A stretch of 53,878 bases of DNA from Nodosilinea sp. LEGE 07088 (GTDB taxonomy: Bacteria; Cyanobacteriota; Cyanobacteriia; Phormidesmidales; Phormidesmidaceae): the NCBI RefSeq assembly GCF_015207395.1, contig NZ_JADEWX010000022.1, forward strand, positions 1 to 53,878. The letters are read 5' to 3'. Numbering within the stretch: position 1 is the stretch's first letter; the number at the start of each line of letters is the position of its first letter. The translations under genes and the position numbers were made by a program. This document shows, piece by piece, positions 16,638 through 24,870 of the stretch. The notes beneath the pieces were generated by a model. The model ran no database searches and was not told where the DNA came from. It was given only the letters and a program-made list of their open reading frames with translations.

Positions 16638-18119
16638 CTAACAATCCAGCCTTTTGGCTTCAGCGACGGCAGTTTTAACCGTACTGCTGCGGTTGCGTAG
16701 GACTTGAGCTTTGGCAGTCAGATCCTGAAAGAAATCGGTCTCGACAATTTCTTTTACCTGTTTTTTGCGCTTGGTTTCGTCAATCTCAATGCGCAGGTCG
16801 CGCACCTGCTGCTTGAGCTTTTGCTCACGACTGTAGACCTGCTGCGCCATGCGGTCAAACACGCGGGCCAGCTGGCCAATTTCGTCGGTACGGCGGGCGA
16901 TCGCCCCCAATTGACCCAACTCAAACTTTTCTGCCTCAATGTCTGCCGCTGTACGAGCAATCCCTAACACGGGACGGGCGATCAGGCGATCGGCCATCAG
17001 CACGGCAACCCCGGCGGTCAAGCCGGTAAAGACAGCGATAATCCCTAGCAGAGTGCGTTTGTTGCGGTTTACCTCGACCAGATAGCTCGACTCTGGAATC
17101 ACGGTACCCACTACCCAGTCCAGCTGTTCTAGGGGGGTAAACGAAATCAGGTAGCGCTCTCCAGTGTTGGGATCTTTGAATGCAAAACGCCGCAGCTCCG
17201 AGAGCCCATCTAAATCAACCCCCTGGTTTACGAGCGTCTGACTGGCGATCCGCAAGAGAGAATTGTCTACCGTTGCCAGCTGCTGCAAACGAGGGTCAGC
17301 GGCATCTTGCCCCTGGGTTAGCACCGCTTCGGCCACATCTGTAGAGGCAATCAACTCCCGCTGGGCATTGATAATAAATGCCTCTCCGCTATAACCACTC
17401 TTCAGCTGCTGCAAATACTCCGAGAGCTGAGATAGTTCAATGCCTACCCCAATGACACCGTCAATTTCTCCCTTGGGATTGATCAAGGCCGTCGTGGCAT
17501 CCAATCCAGGGCTCTGGGTAGATCGATAAACATAGACCGTCCAGGCTCGCTTTTGAGGAGAGGCCAGCGTATTGCGATACCAGGGGCGATCGGGCGAAAA
17601 GTAAGGTGGATCCATTTCATAGGTTTCAATCCCCAGCGGGGTGAGCCCTTCAGCCGAGGTCTTGTAGGTACTAACCGTCGTCTGGGTAGTGCCGCTAGCG
17701 CCATTCCAGTCGCGGAGATGAAAATGGAGTTGTCCGTCAGGAGTGCGCTGGGCCCCCAAAAAGTCTCCCCCGGGCTCGCCGTATTGCACCCAGGTAAAGT
17801 CTGGGTTGGCCTGCAAGACGCTGAGCAAAAACAGCTCCCGATCTTGGGGGTTGGTCATGTCAACTAAATTCTGTCCCAGGCTGCTATTTAATAGCGACTG
17901 GGCCGACTCTGCATTACTGAAGAGCTTTTCTACCTCCTGGGAGGTACCGAGGGTAATCTCCTGATTGACCTGGTCAACAATAGTGTCGATGTTGCGTTTA
18001 GAGACCAGAGACCAGGGCACGTAGACAATGGCCGCCGTCGTGCCCACCGTCAGCAGCATAGCGCCCACCAGGGTAGCTTTGAGACCGGGCATTTGAGGGC
18101 GGCGAAAGGGGAGGGGCAT
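16638..18119 (-). CDS. dCache-HAMP membrane sensor without output domain
   Basis: A 493-residue membrane protein. One helix at about 15-36 is followed by a large extracytoplasmic double-Cache domain (about 40-345) with FSPDRPWYRNTL, the Arg-x-Trp-Tyr ligand-contact block of dCache_1 domains, and GVIGVGIELSQL where amino-acid sensors normally carry Asp after GV. A second helix (about 352-375) leads to HAMP (ARPVLGIARTAADIEAEKFE) and a coiled coil. The protein then ends after about 45 residues (ETDFFQDLTAKAQVLRNRSS) with no kinase, GGDEF or methyl-accepting domain. It may act through a partner. As last gene of the binding-protein/symporter run it may report on the same ligand. Confidence 0.85.
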   Translation of the reverse strand: MPLPFRRPQMPGLKATLVGAMLLTVGTTAAIVYVPWSLVSKRNIDTIVDQVNQEITLGTSQEVEKLFSNAESAQSLLNSSLGQNLVDMTNPQDRELFLLSVLQANPDFTWVQYGEPGGDFLGAQRTPDGQLHFHLRDWNGASGTTQTTVSTYKTSAEGLTPLGIETYEMDPPYFSPDRPWYRNTLASPQKRAWTVYVYRSTQSPGLDATTALINPKGEIDGVIGVGIELSQLSEYLQQLKSGYSGEAFIINAQRELIASTDVAEAVLTQGQDAADPRLQQLATVDNSLLRIASQTLVNQGVDLDGLSELRRFAFKDPNTGERYLISFTPLEQLDWVVGTVIPESSYLVEVNRNKRTLLGIIAVFTGLTAGVAVLMADRLIARPVLGIARTAADIEAEKFELGQLGAIARRTDEIGQLARVFDRMAQQVYSREQKLKQQVRDLRIEIDETKRKKQVKEIVETDFFQDLTAKAQVLRNRSSTVKTAVAEAKRLDC

Positions 18120-18234
18120 GATGACCGTGGGTAAGGTGGTTCAGATCAAAAACTCAGCGAGGTTACGCAGCAGGCGGGCATTGGCCTCACCCTGGGTTCT
18201 GCACCCCCATGGATGGTCTACAGTCTCGATGCCA

Positions 18235-19533
18235 TCAGTTGTCTGGCTCTGCGATCAGCGCCGTGGCAGCCATACCGGTATGCACAATACCTAAGGTGCG
18301 AAAAGGATCCATCAGGGGGTCGATCGCGATAAATAGAACCAGTACAGCCTCCAGGGGCAGCTTCAGCGGGTCTAACACCAGGCCCAGCATGGTCAACGTG
18401 AGAATACCGGTCACCCCGGAGGTGGCCATGCCAGCCAGAATGGAACCTAAAATTACTATGCCCAAACCCACTGCCCCTAAATCACGCTGATAGAGCTGCA
18501 CCACAAACAAGGTGGCGGAGGCAAAATAGATCACTGAACCAAAGCGACAGAGGGTAATCGCCAACGGAGTCACCAGCTTGGTGGTTTGGGGCTTGAACTT
18601 GAGGTTTTCGCTGAGGCTGCCGATCGCAGCGGGCAGGCAGGCGAGGCTGCTGGAGGTAGCCAACGCCAGAATCGTGGGATCTTTGAGGGCAACGAGGGTG
18701 GGCCAAAGACCCATGCCAGACCGCCGCCAGATAATCAGGGTGCTGACTAGATAGATCAGCACGAACGTGGCGATCGCAACCACGACGAAGTCAACCATCG
18801 ACCACAGCACATCTACCCCAACCTGAGACAGTTGATCGGCCAGCAGGCTACACAGGCCAAACGGCAGCAGATAGGTCAGCCCGTGGATAATCTGGTTAAA
18901 GGCACGGTAAAGACTGTCGAGGGTGTCAAACAGGGCCGCGGTGCTGGGTGCTTTGACCAACCCCAGTGACACGCCAAAAATCATGGCAAATAGCAGCACT
19001 TTCAGCGTTTGTTCTTGGCTGAGGGCCGCGAAAATATTGTCGGGCACCACGCTATCGACCAGGCCCGTCACGTTGGTCGTAGCCACCTCGGGGAGAGGGC
19101 CACTGAGGGCCATTTCCAGATCAACCCCCGACTGGTTGACCAACACCCCCAGGGTTTGCAGCGTATCGGCAGAGAGGTTGCGACCTGGGCCAACCAGCGC
19201 GGCGATCGCCACTGCGATCGCGCTGACCGCCAGCAAACTCAGCGGAAACACCACGGCAATCCGCTGCACATACTGCTTGGCATCGTGACTCTGCATCAAC
19301 CGCCCCATACTGTTGGCGATCGCCGACAGCAAAATCGGCAAGACACACATCTTCAGCAAGCCCAGATAGACATTGCCAAAGGGAGCGATCCACGCCGCTA
19401 GTTGGGGCTGAGTTGTGCCGATTAACAGGCCTAAACCACTGCCAATCACAATCGCCCAGGGGCTACGCAGCCCCTCGATTGAGACTTGGCGGGGAAGATA
19501 GGCTTTCAAAGAAGTAACCATGGGGGGTGCCAC
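18235..19533 (-). CDS. Dicarboxylate/amino acid:cation symporter (SDF/DAACS family)
   Basis: A 432-residue secondary carrier of the glutamate-transporter fold, which imports glutamate, aspartate or C4-dicarboxylates with Na+ or H+. The serine-rich hairpin 1 tip is TSSSLACLPA, the region matching the NMDGT cation site reads TLCRFGSVIYFASA, and the C-terminal substrate block is IAIDPLMDPFRTLGIVHTG. The last lacks the usual Asn-Val after Arg-Thr, and NMDGT is replaced, so cation coupling or specificity may differ from GltPh. The frame opens with GTG at 19533; an ATG at 19521 is an alternative. It follows the binding-protein gene after a 49-bp repeat spacer. Confidence 0.88.
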   Translation of the reverse strand: MAPPMVTSLKAYLPRQVSIEGLRSPWAIVIGSGLGLLIGTTQPQLAAWIAPFGNVYLGLLKMCVLPILLSAIANSMGRLMQSHDAKQYVQRIAVVFPLSLLAVSAIAVAIAALVGPGRNLSADTLQTLGVLVNQSGVDLEMALSGPLPEVATTNVTGLVDSVVPDNIFAALSQEQTLKVLLFAMIFGVSLGLVKAPSTAALFDTLDSLYRAFNQIIHGLTYLLPFGLCSLLADQLSQVGVDVLWSMVDFVVVAIATFVLIYLVSTLIIWRRSGMGLWPTLVALKDPTILALATSSSLACLPAAIGSLSENLKFKPQTTKLVTPLAITLCRFGSVIYFASATLFVVQLYQRDLGAVGLGIVILGSILAGMATSGVTGILTLTMLGLVLDPLKLPLEAVLVLFIAIDPLMDPFRTLGIVHTGMAATALIAEPDN

Positions 19534-19536
19534 AAT

Positions 19537-19584
19537 GGGATGGTTAAAAACTGGGATGGTTAAAAACTGGGATGGTTAAAAACT
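19537..19584. repeat. Three perfect tandem copies of a 16-bp unit
   Basis: The unit GGGATGGTTAAAAACT occurs at 19537-19552, 19553-19568 and 19569-19584 with no mismatch. The array fills essentially the whole spacer between the binding-protein stop and the symporter start. It lies where the symporter ribosome site must be. Copy number change would alter the spacing or leader, so it may be a variable-number repeat affecting translation of the second gene. Confidence 0.9.
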
Positions 19585-20614
19585 ACGGTTGCTGAGCAGG
19601 CTGGGCTGCCCAATAATCGGCATACTCATCGAGCACCGTATCCACGGTGTACTGGGTAGCCAAGGTATCGAGATATTGATCGACAAAGGCCAACAGGTGG
19701 GTGCTACTCCAGGGCAGCACCACCGCCAGCGCATCTTGGGTATCGGTGAGGGCAATGGTCTGTAACTGTAGCGCCGCATCGGGCCGATTGCGCACCACCT
19801 TCTTAATTTCCAGCTCATCTCGGTAAGCGGCCAGAATGTCGCCCTGCACAACGGCCTCCACCGTGGCCTCCCAGGTTGGGTACTCCACGATCGTGGCCTG
19901 GGGAAACTTCTGTTTCAAGAAACCGACGTAGGATGAACCCTGAATCACGCCCACCTGCCCCCGTAGGTCGCGAATGGTTTCAACCATCGATCGCCCCTGG
20001 GTCTGTTCGGCCACCTGGAGGCGATTCACCAACAGTCCCTGACGCATACGCAGGTAGGGGTGTGAAAAACGCACCTTCTGCGCCCGTTTCAACGTCCGAC
20101 TAATTTTAGAGATGGCTAGGTCTGCCTTTTGTTCGTAGACCGTATCCACCACTTGATTGAAGGTTTGGGCCGAACGCGTCACCTCCAAACTGACGCCTAA
20201 TTGGTCTGCCAACGAGCGCGCCAGCTGTAGATCTAGCCCACTCAGTTGGCCCTGTCTATTCATAAAGAAGGGGGCGTTATCTTGACCCAGCACCGCTACG
20301 GTCAATTTGCCGCGCTCTAAAATTCGCTCGATATCGGGCGGCATGGCTGGCCCGGCAGCCGTAGGCGAGGTTGCCGTTGCCGGACGATTTGGGGTCGATT
20401 TTGATGCTTGGGTCGCTGTCATCGCAGCAGCTGTGCTGGCCCCTGATTTTGCCGCCGCCATCGCGCCATCGCCAAGGCCCAACGTCACGACCAGGAGCAC
20501 CGACAACACCCACGCTGGCCGCCAAACTACTCGCCAGTAGTTGCGAGATGCACCATTTCCTGCCCTAAACCCTAAGCGATAGTAGAGTTGAGTGACTATT
20601 TTTTTCTGCACCAT
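19583..20614 (-). CDS. Family-3 extracellular solute-binding protein (amino-acid type)
   Basis: A 343-residue protein from the ATG at 20614, chosen because AGGAG lies 6 bases before it; the frame extends further up but inside the racemase gene. An N-terminal basic stretch and hydrophobic segment (about 28-53) export or anchor it. An Ala/Thr/Pro-rich linker follows (about 55-90), then the two-lobed domain: RGKLTVAVLGQDNAPFFMNR, LSGLDLQLARSLADQLGV and ADLAISKISRTLKRAQKVRFSHPY cut from the standard SBP_bac_3 order. Such proteins usually serve polar amino-acid ABC importers. Here no ABC permease is present; the partners are an Asp/Glu-type racemase 8 bp upstream and an SDF symporter downstream. 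Confidence 0.88.
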   Translation of the reverse strand: MVQKKIVTQLYYRLGFRAGNGASRNYWRVVWRPAWVLSVLLVVTLGLGDGAMAAAKSGASTAAAMTATQASKSTPNRPATATSPTAAGPAMPPDIERILERGKLTVAVLGQDNAPFFMNRQGQLSGLDLQLARSLADQLGVSLEVTRSAQTFNQVVDTVYEQKADLAISKISRTLKRAQKVRFSHPYLRMRQGLLVNRLQVAEQTQGRSMVETIRDLRGQVGVIQGSSYVGFLKQKFPQATIVEYPTWEATVEAVVQGDILAAYRDELEIKKVVRNRPDAALQLQTIALTDTQDALAVVLPWSSTHLLAFVDQYLDTLATQYTVDTVLDEYADYWAAQPAQQP

Positions 20615-20622
20615 GCTTTCTC

Positions 20623-21411
20623 CTAGGCAGCTTGCCAGAGCGGCAGGGAACGGTAACCCCAGGCCAGATCCAAGGTGATGTCGGCCACCACATCTAACGG
20701 ATCCACCCAGGGCAGTGGCAATGATGGCATTTGCGCAAAGGCCACAGACAGTTCTGTACAGCCCGCAATGACCACCTCTGCTCCCTGGGTTTTGAGCCAG
20801 TTCGTCGCCTGCTCCAATACGGTCAATGCTTTGGTAGATACCTGGGTCCCTGTGGTTTTTATTCCCCAATCGGGATGGTAAATTGCCTGCATCACCAAAT
20901 CTTGCCAGGGAGACTTCAGCTCAAAGCCCATGGGAGTTAATCCCATCTGACCCAGGCTGCGACTGTAAAGTCCACATTGCACCGTGCCATCGGTAGCTAA
21001 CACTCCCACCCGCTGCACCGTAGGATAAGTCTGGTGGATGTGGCGACTCGTGCAGGTCATCAGATGAATCCAGGGAATACCAAGCTGGGCCTGGACCTGG
21101 TCGTAGAACCCGTGGGCGGTATTGCAGGTGACGATCAAAAAGTTAGCCCCGGCCCGCTCCAGCAGTTGGGCGTAGCGCACCAGACCCGGCACACAGTCTG
21201 GCCCGGTACCCTGTAAGCTCTCTGTACGGTTGGGGATGGTGGTGCCATTGATCAGCAGCCACACGGGATGATCTTGATCGCACCGCGCCCCTCGCTCGGC
21301 GCTGCGCTGAATCAGCCGCTGTTCAAACTGCACATGGGCCATCGGGCCAAGACCACCGAGAATCCCCGGTACAGCAGCTTGTTGATCCTGGGAGGGTAAC
21401 AGCAAAGTCAT
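20623..21411 (-). CDS. Aspartate/glutamate racemase family protein
   Basis: A 262-residue cytoplasmic enzyme of the cofactor-free two-cysteine racemase superfamily. Both catalytic cysteines are in place: Cys96 in FLIVTCNTAH and Cys218 in VVIAGCTELS. The N-terminal GILGGLGPMAHVQFEQRL and the substrate loop INGTTIPNRTESL are typical of aspartate racemase-like members (YgeA type) rather than MurI glutamate racemase, which would be unlinked to transport. The superfamily also holds hydantoin racemases and maleate isomerases. The gene ends 8 bp before the binding-protein start, arguing for a shared substrate, probably an acidic amino acid. Confidence 0.9.
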   Translation of the reverse strand: MTLLLPSQDQQAAVPGILGGLGPMAHVQFEQRLIQRSAERGARCDQDHPVWLLINGTTIPNRTESLQGTGPDCVPGLVRYAQLLERAGANFLIVTCNTAHGFYDQVQAQLGIPWIHLMTCTSRHIHQTYPTVQRVGVLATDGTVQCGLYSRSLGQMGLTPMGFELKSPWQDLVMQAIYHPDWGIKTTGTQVSTKALTVLEQATNWLKTQGAEVVIAGCTELSVAFAQMPSLPLPWVDPLDVVADITLDLAWGYRSLPLWQAA

Positions 21412-21457
21412 GGCAGATCTTGGGTTTGTGGTTGGTTGGCCACCGTGAGGAGTCTGA

Positions 21458-22678
21458 TTACATCGACAGACGACGGCGGGGCATGTTGGTCAGCGCAAAG
21501 CCCACCGCCATGATCATGAACAGCGCCCCCATCCAGAACGGCGACAGCATGCCCGAGCGATCAAAGATCCAGCCTGCCCACAGCGGCCCTAGAATAGAGG
21601 CCATGCTTTGCAGCGCCTGGTTGCCCCCCAGGGTTTTGCCCTGCTCTTGGTTGGAGACACGAATGGAAATGAGCCCTCGCAGCGAGGGAATGATCAGCCC
21701 TACCCCCAGCGCCAGCATGGCCTGAGTGGTATAGAGAGCCGGCACTAGCACTGGGCTACCAGCTGGGATGAGCACCACACCGCTAAAGGCCAGGGCCACC
21801 AGCACTAGCCCAGCCACAGTCAGCTTGGCCTCCCCGAAGCGGGGTAAGAGCTGGCGAATGAGCCCCCCTTGCACCAAAGTAGAGACAATACCAATGAAGC
21901 AAAAAACCATGGCCGCCTGGCTTGGTCCCCAGCCGTAGCGGGTGTTCAAAAACAGCACGAAGATGCTGCTGAAGCCCGCAAAGGCAAAATTAAAGATAAA
22001 AAACGAAATCAGCAATCCCTGAATGCGGCCATCGCGCAGAATGTCACTGAGTTGGCCGATGGGGTTGAGGTCGCGCAGGGTCAAAGGGCGGCGCTGATCT
22101 TTGTCTAAGGATTCGGCTAGCACAAACCAGCCCAGCACAAAGTTCATCAGAGCAACGGCACCTGCCACAAACACCGGCAGATTCAGGCTGATATTGGCCA
22201 ATACTCCGCCCAGGGCTGGCCCTAGAGTAAAGCCGAGGCCAAAGGCTGCCCCGGTAATGCCAAAGTTTTTGGCCCGGTCTTCGGGGGCCGAGATGTCGGC
22301 GATGTAGGCCTGGGCGGTGGCGGCGACCCCGCCGGTTGCCCCATCCAAAATGCGGGAGAAGAACAGCATCCACAGAGTGGTAGCGAACCCAAAAATAAAG
22401 TAGGAGATGGCCGTACCCATCACGCACACCAGCATCACCGGGCGGCGACCGTAGCGGTCAGATAGCGCCCCAATCACTGGGATAGCGATGAACTGGGCGA
22501 TCGCATAGCTCGACACCAGCATCCCCAGGGTGAAAGCATCGGAACGAAATCGCTCGACTAGAAACGGCAAAATCGGGAAAATCAGGCTTTCCCCCAGCTT
22601 GTCAAACAAGATGGTGATGAAAACAAACACCAGCCGGGGCACCGACAGCGTCTTGGCATTGGCAGGACTTAACGACAT
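21458..22678 (-). CDS. MFS transporter, TetA-like (DHA1)
   Basis: A 406-residue, twelve-helix carrier starting MSLSPANAKTLSVPRLVFVF at 22678, only 8 bp after the hydrolase stop. The cytoplasmic motif A between helices 2 and 3 reads GALSDRYGRRPVML. Helix 5 has the antiporter-like GAAFGLGFTLGPALGG motif C, which marks drug:H+ antiporters. It most resembles the tetracycline-efflux branch of DHA1, so export of a small organic compound is expected. Tight coupling to the hydrolase suggests it exports that pathway's product. Resistance to an actual antibiotic is not implied. Confidence 0.9.
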   Translation of the reverse strand: MSLSPANAKTLSVPRLVFVFITILFDKLGESLIFPILPFLVERFRSDAFTLGMLVSSYAIAQFIAIPVIGALSDRYGRRPVMLVCVMGTAISYFIFGFATTLWMLFFSRILDGATGGVAATAQAYIADISAPEDRAKNFGITGAAFGLGFTLGPALGGVLANISLNLPVFVAGAVALMNFVLGWFVLAESLDKDQRRPLTLRDLNPIGQLSDILRDGRIQGLLISFFIFNFAFAGFSSIFVLFLNTRYGWGPSQAAMVFCFIGIVSTLVQGGLIRQLLPRFGEAKLTVAGLVLVALAFSGVVLIPAGSPVLVPALYTTQAMLALGVGLIIPSLRGLISIRVSNQEQGKTLGGNQALQSMASILGPLWAGWIFDRSGMLSPFWMGALFMIMAVGFALTNMPRRRLSM

Positions 22679-22686
22679 AGGTTTAC

Positions 22687-23601
22687 TCAGCGGGTGGATA
22701 CAGCAGACGTAGCGACAGTGTGGCGAGCTACCCAATCTTGCAGATGGTTGTTAACCACCTCAGGGATTTCATCCTGGGGGCAGTGGCCTGCACCCTCTAG
22801 GGAAATAAATGCTTCGACAGCAGGGAAGTTGGCTAACTCACGACCCAGGGCGATCGGCTCCCAGGGGTCAGCGGAGCCCCAGAGAATGAGCGCTGGGCAG
22901 GTGATTTGGGGCAGCAAGTCCTCTGGCAGAGGTCCGTCAAAGTTGTTGATAAACGCCCAGAAAACATCTGCCGCCCCTGGTTCGTAGGCCGGAGCCAGCA
23001 GGAGTTCAACCAGTTCATCCGTAACGGCTTCGGGGTTGCCGTAGGCGGTGCGGAGGACGGTACGAAGGCGCTCTGGTTTAGCGATTTGGGCAAATAGCCA
23101 ATGCACTAAAGCCCGATTTTTCAGGACTTTTTTGAGCAGCGGGCGGCCCAGACGACGCGTGGGAGGCTGGGTGTGGAGTTTGCGATCGCAGATCTGCCGC
23201 AGCGCACAGTCGATCAAAACCACGCCCCGACTCTGGTCTGGGGCCATCACCGCTGCCTGCAACGCCACCACCCCGCCGATGGAGTTGCCCACCAAAAAAG
23301 CAGGTGCTTTAACCACCTCTCGCATAAAATCAGCGACTTGGGTGCCCCAGGTCTCAAAGTCGTAGGGCAACGGCTCGCCTGGGGCAGGCTTAGCCGATTG
23401 GCCAAAACCCAGCAGGTCTAGGGCAAATACCCGGTGGTTTTGGGCTAGAGCTGGCATGTTTTGACGCCAGTGGCCCACGCTGGCTCCAAACCCGTGAATT
23501 AGCACTAGGGCAGGGCCAGAGGTCCCCATCTGTTGGTAGTTGATCGGTAGGCCACGCCACTCCCAAATGTGGTTAGGGATAACGGACTCAGCAATGGACA
23601 T
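22687..23601 (-). CDS. Alpha/beta hydrolase
   Basis: A 304-residue serine hydrolase with a complete triad: nucleophile Ser107 in LVGNSIGG, Asp245 in WGSADPWEP and His273 in EGAGHCPQDE. The oxyanion-hole block is LVLIHGFGASVGHW and a lid region spans about 135-215. GGAG lies 9 bases before the ATG. Related cyanobacterial and plant proteins include pheophytinase-like hydrolases with a GNSIGG elbow, but the same elbow is found in many unrelated esterases and dehalogenase-like enzymes, so the substrate is open. It sits between the Rieske oxygenases and the exporter, 8 bp from the latter. Confidence 0.9.
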   Translation of the reverse strand: MSIAESVIPNHIWEWRGLPINYQQMGTSGPALVLIHGFGASVGHWRQNMPALAQNHRVFALDLLGFGQSAKPAPGEPLPYDFETWGTQVADFMREVVKAPAFLVGNSIGGVVALQAAVMAPDQSRGVVLIDCALRQICDRKLHTQPPTRRLGRPLLKKVLKNRALVHWLFAQIAKPERLRTVLRTAYGNPEAVTDELVELLLAPAYEPGAADVFWAFINNFDGPLPEDLLPQITCPALILWGSADPWEPIALGRELANFPAVEAFISLEGAGHCPQDEIPEVVNNHLQDWVARHTVATSAVSTR

Positions 23602-23695
23602 GGGGATGTGCTCCGTAGGGGTAGCTTGGGTGCGTCACCCCAGGCGATGACGCACCGATGAGCGAAATTTCAAAGCTGGGAAAAATGCAAAGTCC

Positions 23696-24745
23696 CTAGC
23701 CGACAACTGGCTCAGCGGTTATGGCCTCTTCTGGCAGTTCAGCCGATCCGGCATATTGCTTCAGCAGCTTGCGGTAGGCAATCAGCGTGGCGTCGGAGGC
23801 GACCAAGAGTTCCTGGCGCATGTCCTGGTAGGGGGCAATCTGGGGCTCCTGGGTTTTGACCACCACATCGTCTTCCTGCATGATCTGGTTGCCCACCTGG
23901 GCTGTGTTGCCGTCGAGCCATTGCCCTAACCCCGGCACCTGGTTGAGGAAGTTGCGAATATTCACCGACTTGACCACGGTGGTGGCGTCATCCACCGGAA
24001 TGTGAACCATGATGCTCTCGATGGTGTAGCGGCCAAACTGCACCGCCGAATAGGTCACATTGGGCAGGGCAAACCGATAGCGCTTGTGGGCTTCGGGGTC
24101 ATCTTGCTGCAGCACAAACCGCATGACGCCGTTGAGACGATTGACTTTGATGGGCAGGCTGGCGGCGAGTTCGTAGGCGCTCACCGTGACCTCGTAATCC
24201 TCAATTTCGGTATTTTGGGGGGCGTTGCTGGCCCCGATCGCACCCTTGTGCATAAACAGCGCGTGGGAGGTATCGATGGCGTTTTCCATCGTGCGGGTGA
24301 AGTGGGCGTCGAACTCGTGACGGCTGTAGGTAGCGGGCCGCACAGGCGACTCAAACTGTGGAAAGGCCGGGATCGGTGGGCGGCGGTCGGCGGGTAAATC
24401 TGGGCTACCGACGAACATCCACACCAGACCATACTTCTCCTGCACCGGGTAGGATCGCAGCCGCGCCCGCTTGGGAATGGGTGTGCCCGGCGCATCGGCC
24501 GGGATGTGACTGCACTGGCCGTCGGCTTCGTAGGTCCAGCCGTGGTAGGGGCAGCGCAGACAGTTGCCCTCTACCCAGCCCAAGGCCAGGCTAGCGCCCC
24601 GATGAGCGCACTGGTTATCGAGGGCGACCACTTGGCCATCGCTGTCACGGTAGAGGACGTAGTCTTTGCCGAGTAGCCTGAGGGATTGCGGGGTCTTGCC
24701 CACCTCGTGGCTGAGCTCTACGGCGTACCAAAAATTCTCCAGCAT
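23696..24745 (-). CDS. Rieske [2Fe-2S] mononuclear-iron oxygenase, copy 1
   Basis: A 349-residue oxygenase starting MLENFWYAVELSHEVGK; an ATG six bases earlier (24751) is the alternative. The Rieske cluster ligands are Cys46 and His48 in CAHRG and Cys65 and His68 in CPYHGW. The catalytic iron site is in ENAIDTSHALFMH (Asp-x-x-His-x4-His), with a later acidic residue as third ligand. It resembles VanA-type and PaO/LLS1-type oxygenases, which demethylate or open aromatic or tetrapyrrole rings, and needs an electron donor not encoded nearby. Residues 1-70 align without gaps to the upstream gene, so the two are tandem paralogues that have diverged in the substrate half. Confidence 0.9.
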   Translation of the reverse strand: MLENFWYAVELSHEVGKTPQSLRLLGKDYVLYRDSDGQVVALDNQCAHRGASLALGWVEGNCLRCPYHGWTYEADGQCSHIPADAPGTPIPKRARLRSYPVQEKYGLVWMFVGSPDLPADRRPPIPAFPQFESPVRPATYSRHEFDAHFTRTMENAIDTSHALFMHKGAIGASNAPQNTEIEDYEVTVSAYELAASLPIKVNRLNGVMRFVLQQDDPEAHKRYRFALPNVTYSAVQFGRYTIESIMVHIPVDDATTVVKSVNIRNFLNQVPGLGQWLDGNTAQVGNQIMQEDDVVVKTQEPQIAPYQDMRQELLVASDATLIAYRKLLKQYAGSAELPEEAITAEPVVG

Positions 24746-24827
24746 AGTCATTTTTCCCTTGGGGTTGGCGAGTGGGTTATGGGGCGCATCGCCTCGCAGT
24801 TTGGGGAGCTGCACCTTAGCGTTGGTA

Positions 24828-24846
24828 GGGTGGGCCGTGCCCACCC
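24828..24846. repeat. 8-bp hairpin of a dispersed GGTAGGGTGGGC-type repeat
   Basis: GGGTGGGC (24828-24835) and GCCCACCC (24839-24846) flank a 3-base loop in the 125-bp spacer between the two Rieske genes. Short hairpins beginning TTGGTAGGGTGGGC are scattered through many cyanobacterial genomes. Here it could stall or stabilise the message between the paralogues. Confidence 0.6.
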
Positions 24847-24870
24847 ACAGAGGATTCGAGGACGAGCTAT

